Origin: Micromonospora coriariae
Lineage (GTDB): Bacteria; Actinomycetota; Actinomycetes; Mycobacteriales; Micromonosporaceae
DNA: 64,000 nt
Reading direction: 5' to 3'
Assembly: GCF_900091455.1 (NCBI RefSeq)
Contig: NZ_LT607412.1
Span: 6,510,001 to 6,574,000, forward strand
In this document: positions 1-7,918 of the stretch, in pieces
Numbering within the stretch: the stretch's first letter is position 1
Layout: each line of letters starts with the position of its first letter
Notes under the pieces: generated by a model
Told to the model about the DNA's origin: nothing
What the model saw: only the letters and a program-made list of their open reading frames with translations
Databases searched by the model: none
Program-made: the position numbers and the translations under genes

Positions 1-56
1 TCGCCGGCGCGGTGATCCTGTTCCGCCGGCGCCGTCCGGTGTCCGCCGTCGCCTGA
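1..56 (+). CDS. C-terminal end of a membrane-anchored protein (partial)
   Basis: Only the last 17 codons are inside the window; the reading frame ends at the TGA at 54-56. The residues read AGAVILFRRRRPVSAVA, a short hydrophobic stretch followed by four arginines. Such a tail is typical of the stop-transfer end of a surface protein, and a sortase gene follows 86 bases later, so a sortase substrate is a reasonable guess. No LPXTG-type motif can be checked because it would lie upstream of the window. Confidence 0.45.
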   Translation, partial: AGAVILFRRRRPVSAVA

Positions 57-142
57 CCGGCGACGAGCTCCATCCCTGAGGACGGGTGCCCGCGCCGTGT
101 CACGGCGCGGGCACCCCGACGATCCCGTACGGAGGTCGGCAC

Positions 143-754
143 GTGTGGAGACGGCGGACCCTACCGGCCGTGGTCGCCCTGCTCGCCGTGAGCGGCCTGG
201 GGCTGATCACCGTCGGCGTCACCGCCGACCCGCCGCGGCCGCCCCGGCCGCCGGCCGACACGCCGACCCGCACCCACCCCGCGCCGGACCTGGCGCCGCT
301 GCCCCGCGCCGCGCCCGTCCGGGTCCAGATCCCCGCCATCGACGTACGCGCCGAGGTCGTCCCGGTCGGCGCGGACGCCGCCGGGGTGCTGGAGGTGCCG
401 CCACTGGACCGACCGACCCTCGCCGGCTGGTACCGGCACGGCGTCAGCCCGGGCGAGACCGGCAACGCCGTCCTGGTCGGACACGTCGACTCCCCGGCCG
501 GCCCGGCCGTCTTCTTCGACCTCGGGCGGCTACGCGCCGGCCAGGAGATCCGGATCACCCGCGCCGACGCGCGCGTCACGACGTTCACCGTGGACGGCGT
601 GCGGTCGTACCCCAAGGAACACTTCCCCACCACGCTGGTCTACGGCCCGGCGGACAGCGCCGGGCTGCGCCTGATCACCTGCGGCGGCCGGTTCGACGCC
701 GGGACCGGCAACTACGTGGACAACATCGTCGTCTTCGCCACCCGCACGACCTGA
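143..754 (+). CDS. Class E/F sortase, membrane-anchored transpeptidase
   Basis: A 203-residue sortase that should act outside the membrane, joining surface proteins to the wall or processing them. An N-terminal arginine-rich stretch and one transmembrane helix (about residues 5-25) are followed by a proline-rich linker and the sortase barrel. The catalytic set is visible: His in GHVDS (about residue 114), Cys in LITCGG (about 180) and Arg shortly after (about 183). The GTG at 143 is chosen because GGAGG (131-135) lies 7 bases upstream; a longer frame from 86 adds 19 unlikely residues. The preceding partial gene ends in a membrane anchor and may be its substrate. Confidence 0.85.
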   Translation: MWRRRTLPAVVALLAVSGLGLITVGVTADPPRPPRPPADTPTRTHPAPDLAPLPRAAPVRVQIPAIDVRAEVVPVGADAAGVLEVPPLDRPTLAGWYRHGVSPGETGNAVLVGHVDSPAGPAVFFDLGRLRAGQEIRITRADARVTTFTVDGVRSYPKEHFPTTLVYGPADSAGLRLITCGGRFDAGTGNYVDNIVVFATRTT

Positions 755-860
755 GCCGGCCCGCCCGGCTGTCGGGAGCCGGACCCTGCTCGGCAGAATG
801 CGGTGGCACCATCCCCTGCGGGCATCGTGAGGCGGTGCGCCGGCGACGGGGAGGCACGCT

Positions 861-1967
861 GTGGACCAGCAATCCGTACGGGACCGGGCCGGCCGAGGCG
901 TACGCGCCCTGACCCGTCGGCTCCTCGGTCGGGTCGAGGAGCAGTTGCCCGCTCCGCGCCGGTCCAACCCGGACGCCGTGGTCGACTGCGCCGTCTACGT
1001 CAACGGCCGGCGCGAGCCCGGCCGCCCGCACTACGCCGACGCGTACGCCCACGCCCGGCGCGGCCGCGACGCCTTCGTCTGGCTGGGCCTGCACGAACCC
1101 GGGCCGGCGGTGCTCGCCGCGGTGGGCCGGACCTTCGGGCTCGACGAGCTGACCGTCGAGCAGGCGCTCGCCGACGGGCACCGGCCGACCGTGCAGCGCC
1201 ACGGGCCGGTCACCCTGCTGGTGCTGCGCACCGCCGGGTACGTGGAGCACGACGAGCTGACCGACACCTCCGAGGTGATCGACACCGGGGACGTGATGGT
1301 GCTGCTGGGTGACCGGTTCGCCATCACCGTGCGGCACGGCGCCGCCGGGGCGCTGCGCAGCGTCCGCGCCGACATCGAACGCCGACCGGCGCTGCTGGCC
1401 GCGGGACCGTGGGCGGTGGCGTACGCGGTCTGCGCCCGGATGGTCGACTCCTACCTGGAGGTGGCCGGGCACGTGGAGCGGGACCTGGAACGCGTCGAGG
1501 AGTCCGTGTTCGCCCGTGACCGCTCCGCCGACATCCAGCACATCTACCAGCTCAAGCGGGAGGTGGTGGAGTTCAAGCGGGCGGTGCTGCCCTTGCAGGC
1601 GCCCCTGCGTACGCTGCTCGACCCGGGCCCGGACGGGCCGCCGCGCGCACTGCACCGCTGGTTCGTCGACATGGACGGCCGGTTGAGCCGGGCGGTGGAC
1701 CGGGTGGCCGCGTACGACGACCTGCTCACCTCGATCGTCCAGTCCCGGCTGGCGCAGCTCGCCGTGGAGCAGAACAACGACATGCGCAAGATCGCGGCGT
1801 GGGCGGCCATCGCGGCCACCCAGACCGGCATCGCCGGCGTGTACGGCATGAACTTCTCGCACATGCCGGAGCTGGCCTGGCGCTACGGCTACGCCGGCGC
1901 GCTCACCCTGATGGCGGTGGCCGCCCTCGCCCTGTACCGGCTGTTCCGCCGCTCGGGCTGGCTGTGA
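861..1967 (+). CDS. corA: CorA-type magnesium/cobalt channel
   Basis: A 368-residue member of the CorA metal ion transporter family, which forms pentameric divalent-cation channels in the membrane. The large N-terminal cytoplasmic domain is followed by a long helix and two C-terminal transmembrane segments. The family signature YGMNF is present near residue 335, and a basic tail follows the last helix. The GTG start at 861 is supported by GGGGAGG at 848-854. The next gene begins about 35 bases later with its own apparent -10 element, so co-transcription is uncertain. Whether the ion is Mg, Co or another divalent metal cannot be read from the sequence. Confidence 0.9.
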   Translation: MDQQSVRDRAGRGVRALTRRLLGRVEEQLPAPRRSNPDAVVDCAVYVNGRREPGRPHYADAYAHARRGRDAFVWLGLHEPGPAVLAAVGRTFGLDELTVEQALADGHRPTVQRHGPVTLLVLRTAGYVEHDELTDTSEVIDTGDVMVLLGDRFAITVRHGAAGALRSVRADIERRPALLAAGPWAVAYAVCARMVDSYLEVAGHVERDLERVEESVFARDRSADIQHIYQLKREVVEFKRAVLPLQAPLRTLLDPGPDGPPRALHRWFVDMDGRLSRAVDRVAAYDDLLTSIVQSRLAQLAVEQNNDMRKIAAWAAIAATQTGIAGVYGMNFSHMPELAWRYGYAGALTLMAVAALALYRLFRRSGWL

Positions 1968-1990
1968 GCCCCGCGTCCACCGCCGTCCGC

Positions 1991-1996
1991 TAACCT
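1991..1996 (+). promoter_or_regulatory. -10 element TAACCT for a leaderless transcript
   Basis: TAACCT fits the actinobacterial TANNNT -10 pattern and ends six bases before the GTG at 2003. That spacing would put the transcription start on or beside the start codon. There is no Shine-Dalgarno sequence in between, which agrees with leaderless translation. Confidence 0.5.
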
Positions 1997-2002
1997 CGCG
2001 CC

Positions 2003-2771
2003 GTGATGTGGCATCGGTACGTGGCGATCGGCGACAGCACCACCGAGGGGCTCGACGACCCGGACGGCGCTGGCGGCTACCGGGGCTGGGCCGACCGGTT
2101 CGCCCTGGCGGTGGCCCGCGCCCAGGGTGGCCTGGAGTACGCGAACCTGGCGATCCGTGGCCGGACCACCGCGCGGATCCGCGCCGAGCAGCTCCAGCCC
2201 GCCCTCGACCTGGCCCCCGACCTGGCCACCGTGGTCGCCGGCATGAACGACGTGCTGCGACCCTCGTTCGACGCCGACCAGGTCGCCGAGGACGTCGCGG
2301 CGATGCAGCGGGCGCTGGTCGGGCAGGGCGCCACGGTGCTGACCTTCACGATGCCGGACCCGGCGCCGGTGATGCCGCTGGCCCGGCCGCTGCGGGGTCG
2401 GATGCTCGCCCTCAACGAGGCGCTGCGGGCCGCCACCGCCCGGACCGGCGCCACCCTGCTCGACCTGGGCGTCCACCCGGTCTCCTCCGATCCCCGGCTG
2501 GAGCGACGACCGGCTGCACGCCAACAGCGCCGGGCACGAGCGGATCGCCGCCGCGCTGGCGTACACGGCGGGTCTGCCCGGGTTCGACGACTCATGGACG
2601 CGGCCGCTGCCGCCGCCGCCCCGGCGTCGGCGGGGCGAGGTGTTCGGCGCCGAGCTGGCGTGGACCCGACGGCATCTGCTGCCCTGGCTGGCCCGGCACC
2701 TGCGCGGGCAGTCGTCGGGCGACGACCGGGTCGCGAAGCGGCCGGTCCCGCTGCCGGTGCCGGTGGACTAG
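2003..2771 (+). pseudogene. SGNH/GDSL-type hydrolase with an internal frameshift
   Basis: The N-terminal part is a clear SGNH hydrolase: block I AIGDSTTEG, block II near NLAIRGRTT and block III GMNDV. The frame goes wrong after VSSDPRL at 2500. The frame in which translation should continue (WSDDRLHANSAGHER, block V with catalytic Asp and His, starting at 2499) is shifted and runs to TAG at 2769-2771. The switch fits loss of two bases from a CTGTGG-like string at about 2497-2502. As written, the first frame runs on to 3112 as unrelated arginine-rich sequence. It is either a recent pseudogene or a sequencing error, since both halves are otherwise well conserved. Confidence 0.75.
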
Positions 2772-2846
2772 CTTCTGTGCGTGGGCGCCAATTTCTCCAC
2801 AGCGGCGCGAAGGGTCTTGGAGAATCACGACACGGGCTGTCAGCGT

Positions 2847-2867
2847 GGCGAAAGCCCCGGTTTCGCC
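2847..2867 (-). terminator. Hairpin after the small membrane protein gene
   Basis: GGCGAAA (2847-2853) pairs with TTTCGCC (2861-2867) around a seven-base loop. It lies just beyond the stop codon of the minus-strand gene at 2878, where a terminator would be expected. There is no clear T run. Confidence 0.4.
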
Positions 2868-2877
2868 GGTCGCCGCG

Positions 2878-3033
2878 TCAGCGGCGGTCGCGCGGGTGCT
2901 GCGGCGGATCCAGCACGTCCGATGGTGGCGGTGGCTCCTTTGGGCCGCGCCCGTACCGCACCACCCAGAGCGCGATGACCGCCACGATGACGACGACCAG
3001 AAAGAAGCATGCGATGCCCCCGGTGATGCCCAT
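2878..3033 (-). CDS. Small single-pass membrane protein, 51 residues
   Basis: This short frame encodes MGITGGIACFFLVVVIVAVI, continuing into a hydrophobic helix that ends at a WVVRYGRG boundary, and then a proline-rich acidic/basic tail (residues 32-51). The design is one N-terminal transmembrane helix with a short cytoplasmic tail. TAATTT (complement of 3040-3045) sits six bases before the ATG, as expected for a leaderless transcript, and a hairpin follows the stop codon. I do not recognise a named family. Support comes from the protein-like composition and the fitting promoter and terminator, so it remains a prediction. Confidence 0.55.
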   Translation of the reverse strand: MGITGGIACFFLVVVIVAVIALWVVRYGRGPKEPPPPSDVLDPPQHPRDRR

Positions 3034-3219
3034 ATCGAGAAATTATCGTGTTGCGCACAGCGGGGACCCGGTTTCGAGGACCTACGTGGTTACTCCGGCG
3101 ACCCGGGCCTGATCGTTTGGCGCCCCGCCGGCGGGCTGCGACCGACGCGCTGACGTCTGAAACACGCCCCCGCTCCGGTCGGTGCCCGGTGCCGTCAGGT
3201 GGTGCGGCAGGATGGCGGG

Positions 3220-3639
3220 GTGGGCAAGGGTGCGGGGCGCCGGCGGGCGGACGCGACGACGGGACGGGCCTGCCCGTGTGGCTCCGGTCCGGCCTACGCC
3301 GACTGCTGCGCACCGGTACACGGCGGCGTGGCGCAGGCGCCGACCGCCGAGGCGCTGATGCGCTCCCGGTTCAGCGCCTTCGCCCTCGGCGACAGCGGCT
3401 ACCTGCTGCGCAGCTGGCACTCCTCGACCCGCCCGGCGAGGCTGGAGCTGGAGCCCGGGCAGCGGTGGACCCGGCTGGAGATCGTCGAGACGGAGCGGGG
3501 CGGGCTGCTCGACACCGCCGGCACGGTGACCTTCCACGCCCATTACCGGGAGGCGGGGCGCCCGGGCACGATGACCGAACGCAGCCGGTTCGCCCGGGAG
3601 AACGGCCGGTGGGTCTACCTCGACGGCGAACAGTCCTGA
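3220..3639 (+). CDS. YchJ family protein with SEC-C zinc motif
   Basis: A 139-residue UPF0225/YchJ-type protein. Near the N-terminus it has a SEC-C zinc-binding motif, CPCGSGPAYADCC, followed by the NTF2-like body with the typical stretch ALMRSRFSAFALGD. The family's function is not established. The start is placed at the GTG at 3220 because CAGGAT lies six bases upstream as a weak leaderless -10; a frame extension to 3199 is possible. No operon partner is evident. Confidence 0.8.
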   Translation: MGKGAGRRRADATTGRACPCGSGPAYADCCAPVHGGVAQAPTAEALMRSRFSAFALGDSGYLLRSWHSSTRPARLELEPGQRWTRLEIVETERGGLLDTAGTVTFHAHYREAGRPGTMTERSRFARENGRWVYLDGEQS

Positions 3640-3749
3640 CGACCGCCCCGGCGGCCGGTTCGGTCGTAGGATGACTGTGGCGTAGTTCTGCGCCGCACCT
3701 CGGTCAGCGGCGTGGCGGCGGGTCCGCCGGAGTCGGACGGAGACCACGG

Positions 3750-4136
3750 ATGACCATGACGTTCATCAACCTTCCGGTGCGTGACCTGACGACCGCCGCC
3801 GAGTTCTACCGGTCGCTCGGCTTCACCAGCGAGCAGGCCGAGCTGGACGGGGACAGCCTGGCGCTCACCATCTCCGACAGCACCCGGCTGATGCTGCACC
3901 TCCGCTCGGCCTTCGAGGAGTACACCGGGGTCGCCGTGACGGACACGCAGACCAGCCGGGAGGTCATCGTGGGGCTGACGGCCGAGAGCCGGGAGCAGGT
4001 CGACGAGCTGGTCGACCGGGCGGCGGTGGCGGGCGGGGAGTCGCTCGGGCCGGGGACCACCGACGGCCGGCTGTACATGCGCGGCTTCCGGGACCTCGAC
4101 GGCCACCAGTGGTCGTTCCTGCACATGCACGCTTGA
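3750..4136 (+). CDS. VOC (glyoxalase/bleomycin resistance) family protein
   Basis: A 128-residue vicinal-oxygen-chelate fold protein with the usual opening INLPVRDLTTAAEFYRSLGF and the closing RDLDGHQWSFLHM. VOC proteins of this size work as small metalloenzymes or drug-binding proteins, and the substrate cannot be told here. GGAGA at 3739-3743 is well spaced from the ATG at 3750. The gene converges with the MFS gene that ends at 4193. Confidence 0.85.
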   Translation: MTMTFINLPVRDLTTAAEFYRSLGFTSEQAELDGDSLALTISDSTRLMLHLRSAFEEYTGVAVTDTQTSREVIVGLTAESREQVDELVDRAAVAGGESLGPGTTDGRLYMRGFRDLDGHQWSFLHMHA

Positions 4137-4192
4137 CCCAGGGGTCCGGCGACCGGTGCGACCGCGCCGGCTCGTGCCGCACGTCGCCCCGG

Positions 4193-5488
4193 TCACTCCG
4201 GGCCGGGTGCGCCGAGCGCCGCGACGTCGCCGCGCGCGCCCACGCTGGCCGTACGACGCCTGCGGTGGGCCACCAACACCAGCGCCACGATGAGGTACGG
4301 CCCGGCCGCCACCGCGAACGCCACAGCGTTGCCCGCCGCCGTGGCGACGAGGCCGTAGCCGATGTAGGTCGCGATGACCAGCACGTCGGTGGCCATCCCG
4401 GCCAGCGAGGTGACGGTGGCGCGGCTGCTCCCGGTGATCCGCGCCTGAAGCCGCGCGTCGGCCAGCACGGTGGCCAGCTGCGCGGCCCCGAACGCCACCG
4501 CGAGCAGCACGAACCCTGCCGGGTGCGCGATGAGCGCTCCCCCGGCCAGCGCACCGGCGACGACGACCAGCAGGGCGGCGTAGCCGAGCGCGCCCAGCCG
4601 CTCCCCCGCCGGCGCGAGCAGCCCGCCGGTGGTCACCCCGGCCCAGAGCAGCAGGAGCAGCAGCGGCACGACCTGCGCCCCGACGCCGGTGTCCAGGGCC
4701 AGCAACGGGGTGTACTCGTCGAGGGCGCCCCAGTCGGCCGTCACCACCGCGACCAGCAGCACGGTGGCCCGTACCGGCGGATGCGTACGGACCTGCGCCA
4801 CCCCCGCCCGCAGCGTGTCCCACCAACCCGGATCGGTGTCGTGCACACCGGACGGTGGTGTCAGGTCGGGCTCCCCGGCCACGGCGGGCGCGGTTGGCGG
4901 CCTGCGGTGCTCGGGGAAGCGGGCGGCGACAACGGTGGCGAGCAGACAGGCGAGCACGCTGGCCGCGCCGACCGCCGGGTAGCCGCCGGCGGCGAGCACC
5001 GGGCCGGCGAGCACTCCGGAGACCAGCACCCCCAGGACACCCGCCGTCCGGGCGCGGCCGAGCACCCGGGGATACCGGCCGGCCGCGCCGAGCCGATCCA
5101 GTTCGGTCCAGACCAGAGCCTCCAGGGCGCCGGAGACCAACGCACCACCGGCACCCCAGAGCAGGAACCCGACAGCGAACGCCGGGTACGACGGGACCAG
5201 CACCCAGAGGGCGTACGCGGCGGCGGTCACCAGCGGAGCGAGGCGCAGCAGCAGCCGGCGGGACACCGCGTCGGCCCAGGCGCCGGAGGGCACCTCGAAC
5301 AGGATGCCGGCGGCCGACCAGATGACGAAGAGCGAGGAGATCTGCCCCACCGACAGCCCGGTGTCGGCGAAGAGCAGCGCGTACACCGGGTAGAGCAGAA
5401 CGAGGTCACTGAGGAACGCGTACCCGTAGAGGGTGGTCGTCAGCCGGCGGACCGGCGGGTCGGGCACGCGTGCGGCGATGCGGGTCAT
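4193..5488 (-). CDS. MFS transporter
   Basis: A 431-residue integral membrane protein with about twelve hydrophobic segments, consistent with the major facilitator superfamily. The first half holds a GAWADAVSRR loop between helices 2 and 3, equivalent to MFS motif A. Residues about 200-225 form the central cytoplasmic loop. GGGAAGG lies just upstream of the ATG at 5488. No neighbouring regulator or enzyme indicates the substrate. Confidence 0.8.
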   Translation of the reverse strand: MTRIAARVPDPPVRRLTTTLYGYAFLSDLVLLYPVYALLFADTGLSVGQISSLFVIWSAAGILFEVPSGAWADAVSRRLLLRLAPLVTAAAYALWVLVPSYPAFAVGFLLWGAGGALVSGALEALVWTELDRLGAAGRYPRVLGRARTAGVLGVLVSGVLAGPVLAAGGYPAVGAASVLACLLATVVAARFPEHRRPPTAPAVAGEPDLTPPSGVHDTDPGWWDTLRAGVAQVRTHPPVRATVLLVAVVTADWGALDEYTPLLALDTGVGAQVVPLLLLLLWAGVTTGGLLAPAGERLGALGYAALLVVVAGALAGGALIAHPAGFVLLAVAFGAAQLATVLADARLQARITGSSRATVTSLAGMATDVLVIATYIGYGLVATAAGNAVAFAVAAGPYLIVALVLVAHRRRRTASVGARGDVAALGAPGPE

Positions 5489-5651
5489 GAGGCCTTCCCG
5501 TGGGAGTGGAGACGGACACCGGACGTGCGGTGCCCGCGGTGGCCCACGGATTCGGCCTACGGCGTTGGATCAATGTCGCCAGGTCATGTCGGAGATGCTA
5601 GACCCGCCTCGGGGCGCCGGCCAGCGCTTTCGGCGCGCCGGACGACGCGAC

Positions 5652-5682
5652 GCGGGGCGGGACCTCCACGGACCCGCCCCGC
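5652..5682 (-). terminator. Hairpin terminator after the mechanosensitive-channel-like gene
   Basis: GCGGGGCGGG (5652-5661) is perfectly complementary to CCCGCCCCGC (5673-5682) with an 11-base loop. It lies 15 bases past the stop codon of the gene ending at 5697 on the minus strand. Confidence 0.55.
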
Positions 5683-5696
5683 CGTCCGGTGCGGTG

Positions 5697-6632
5697 TCAG
5701 CGACGGTTCTCCTCGACCGGCGGAATGACGGTGGTGGTCTCGCTGTCGTCGCTGGCCCGCTGGTCGGGCACGGCGCGGTCGGCGCCGGCGGTGACCACCT
5801 GGGTCGCGTCCGGGTCGGCCGGCCGCGTGACCACCTGGGTGGCGTCCGGGTCGACTGAGGGACGCACCACCTGCGTGGCCTCCGGGTCGGTGCCGGCGGT
5901 CGACTGCCGAGCCACTTCGGCCTCGGCGTCCCGCCGGCCGGCCCGGTAGGCGCGGGCGTGCGTGGCGATCAGCTGCGACTCCTGCTCCGCACGGCTCAGC
6001 CAGGTCTCCCAGCGGCTCTGCATGGGACGGATCAGGCCGCCGCCGACCCCGACGACGAGGATGCCGCCGACGGTGGCCAGCACGGCGATCAGCACGGGAG
6101 TGGTGACCGCGGTGGCCACGCCGATCTGGTTCAGCGCGGCGATGACACCGAGGCCGAGGATGAACACCGAGGCGATGCCGGCCAGGACCCGGCCGTACGA
6201 CAGCCCGCCGAGCGCGCCACTGATGATGTCCTTGACGGCGCTGGCGATGGCGGCGGCGACCACGACAATCACGATCGCGACGAAGGCGCGGGGCAACCAC
6301 GAGACCACCGCGGCGATCAGGTCGGAGATCGGGTTCGGGCCCCAGATGCCGAAGGCGAGCTGGAGGGTGAGCAGCAGCACCGCGTAGTAGACGAGCTTCG
6401 CCACGATGTCGCTGGCGTCGTACCGGGAGCGGCTCAGTGCCCGGCGGACGCCGCCGCGCTCGACGGCGCGGTCGAAGCCCACCCGTTCCAGCACCTTCTC
6501 GACAATCTTCAGCACGGCCTTGGCGATCAGCCATCCCGCCACCAGGATCGCCAGGAAGGCGACGGCCTTGGGCAGGAAGAGCATCACCGAGCGGAGGGCG
6601 TCGCCCACCGCGTCGCTGACGTTGTCACTCAT
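5697..6632 (-). CDS. CmpX/MscS-like membrane protein with TQVV-repeat tail
   Basis: A 311-residue protein with four to five transmembrane helices (residues about 15-205), of the conserved TM-helix/CmpX type related to small-conductance mechanosensitive channels. The stretch VKDIISGALGG resembles pore-lining helices of that group. The cytoplasmic tail holds three near-identical units, DPEATQVV, DPDATQVV and DPDATQVV, and then ETTTVIPP. Such Thr-x-x-Val strings are the kind bound by FHA domains once phosphorylated. The start at 6632 is chosen because GGAGGAAAA lies just upstream. The stomatin-like gene lies immediately upstream on the same strand, 80 bases away, so an operon is likely. Confidence 0.8.
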   Translation of the reverse strand: MSDNVSDAVGDALRSVMLFLPKAVAFLAILVAGWLIAKAVLKIVEKVLERVGFDRAVERGGVRRALSRSRYDASDIVAKLVYYAVLLLTLQLAFGIWGPNPISDLIAAVVSWLPRAFVAIVIVVVAAAIASAVKDIISGALGGLSYGRVLAGIASVFILGLGVIAALNQIGVATAVTTPVLIAVLATVGGILVVGVGGGLIRPMQSRWETWLSRAEQESQLIATHARAYRAGRRDAEAEVARQSTAGTDPEATQVVRPSVDPDATQVVTRPADPDATQVVTAGADRAVPDQRASDDSETTTVIPPVEENRR

Positions 6633-6712
6633 CGGGTTTTCCTCCATGCGGGGCAGCCGGGACGGTCGGCCCCGGACCTACCCCCGGCGACACGCGCGGA
6701 AACGCCGGCGGC

Positions 6713-7585
6713 TCAACCCGGTGCCGCCGACCCGGGGTCGTCCTGCTCGGCGGCGGTGGCCACCTGCTCCGTCACCGGCCCCAGATCGGGCACGGCGGCT
6801 GTCGTCGGCCGACCCGACCCGGCGGTGTGCGGGGCCAACTGGTCGAAGAAGCGCAGCAGCTCGACCGGGAACGGCATGACCAGCGTGCTGTTCTTCTCCG
6901 CGGCCACGTCCACCACCGTCTGCAACAGGCGCAGTTGGTACGCGCCGGGGGTGGCCTCCATCGCCCGCGACGCGTCGGCGAGGCGCCGCGACGCCTGGAA
7001 CTCGCCGTCCGCGGCGATCACCCGGGCCCGCCGTTCCCGTTCGGCCTCGGCCTGCCGGGACATCGACCGCTTCATCCCTTCCGGCAGCGAGACGTCCTTG
7101 ACCTCCACCCGCTCGATGAGCAGGCCCCACGGCTTCTCGGTGGGCGCGTCGATGACGGACTTCAGCTCGGCGTTGACCCGTTCCCGGTCGCCCAGCACGG
7201 TGTCCAGGTCGGCCCGCCCGATCACCGAGCGCAGCGCGGTCTGGGCGACCTGGAGCACCGCCGAGGGGTAGTCGTGCACGTTCACCAGCGCCTTCACCGG
7301 GTCCACCACCCGGTAGTAGACCACCGCGTCGACGGTGAGCGTGACGTTGTCCCGGGTGATCGCGCCCTGCGGCGGTACGCCGATCACGGTGGTCTGCATG
7401 CTGACCCGCACCATCCGGTCGGCGACCGGGACGATCAGTTGCAGGCCCGGCTGGCGGACCCGCTCCAGGACCCGGCCGAACCGGAACACGATGCCGCGCT
7501 GGTACTGCTGCACCAGTCGGACGCTGAGCGACAACGCCAGCACCACGACCACGGCCACGGCGACCAGGCCGACGACAGCTCCCAT
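6713..7585 (-). CDS. SPFH-domain protein, stomatin/slipin type
   Basis: A 290-residue slipin. One N-terminal transmembrane helix (about residues 2-22) is followed by the stomatin core, including GIVFRFGRV, VDAVVYYRV and the alanine/glutamate-rich stretch RQAEAERERRARVIAADGE. Proteins of this family form oligomers in membrane microdomains and influence channels and proteases. The ATG at 7585 is preceded by GGGGGAG. A mechanosensitive-channel-like gene follows in the same direction, and stomatins are known to modulate ion channels, so the two may work together. The C-terminal 50 residues are low-complexity and acidic. Confidence 0.85.
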   Translation of the reverse strand: MGAVVGLVAVAVVVVLALSLSVRLVQQYQRGIVFRFGRVLERVRQPGLQLIVPVADRMVRVSMQTTVIGVPPQGAITRDNVTLTVDAVVYYRVVDPVKALVNVHDYPSAVLQVAQTALRSVIGRADLDTVLGDRERVNAELKSVIDAPTEKPWGLLIERVEVKDVSLPEGMKRSMSRQAEAERERRARVIAADGEFQASRRLADASRAMEATPGAYQLRLLQTVVDVAAEKNSTLVMPFPVELLRFFDQLAPHTAGSGRPTTAAVPDLGPVTEQVATAAEQDDPGSAAPG

Positions 7586-7918
7586 GACATCCGCGCTCCC
7601 CCGGAGGCGCCCGCCTCCCGGAGCGCCGGGTACCCGTTCCGATCCCCGCCATGCCGCCCCGATCGCAACACCGGAGCCCTGCTCAAGGACGTGCGCCGCG
7701 ACCACGTCAGCAACGTGCTGACCAAGCTCGGCCTCCGAGAGCGCCCAGGCGGTGAGCTGCGCCTATGAGGCCGGCCTGATCACCGCTGGCGAGAACCGAG
7801 CGCGGAGCATCAACCGACTGAGCTCGGCCGTGGGCCAGGTACTTCTCATTGGCCGTCGTCGGAGCGGGGGGTGCGCTCCCTACGATGACGGCTCGTCGGA
7901 GTGCGCAGGGGGTCGTGG
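7586..7918. other. Intergenic region holding a regulator remnant
   Basis: This 333-base stretch separates the divergent slipin and RraA-like genes. It contains the decayed response-regulator fragment (7667-7793) and a TACGAT (7881-7886) that may be a -10 element for the RraA-like gene. Nothing else coding was recognised. Confidence 0.6.
7667..7793 (+). pseudogene. Remnant of a NarL/LuxR-family response regulator
   Basis: The frame from 7667 reads NTGALLKDVRRD, which matches the end of a receiver domain, and runs directly into HVSNVLTKLGLRER, the recognition helix region of a LuxR-type HTH. From 7743 the continuation AQAVSCAYEAGLITAGE, the usual end of these regulators, is in another frame. 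The remnant has therefore lost an internal block of about 70-80 codons between receiver and HTH, plus about two bases near 7744. It cannot make a working regulator. Confidence 0.7.

Noticed and set aside
2497..2502. Programmed frameshifting in the SGNH gene
   Set aside because: There is no slippery heptamer or following stem-loop at the site; a simple two-base loss or sequencing error explains it better.
2500..3112. Continuation of the SGNH open frame beyond 2500 as a 369-residue protein
   Set aside because: The sequence after the shift is arginine/alanine-rich with no family features, while the true catalytic block V lies in another frame.
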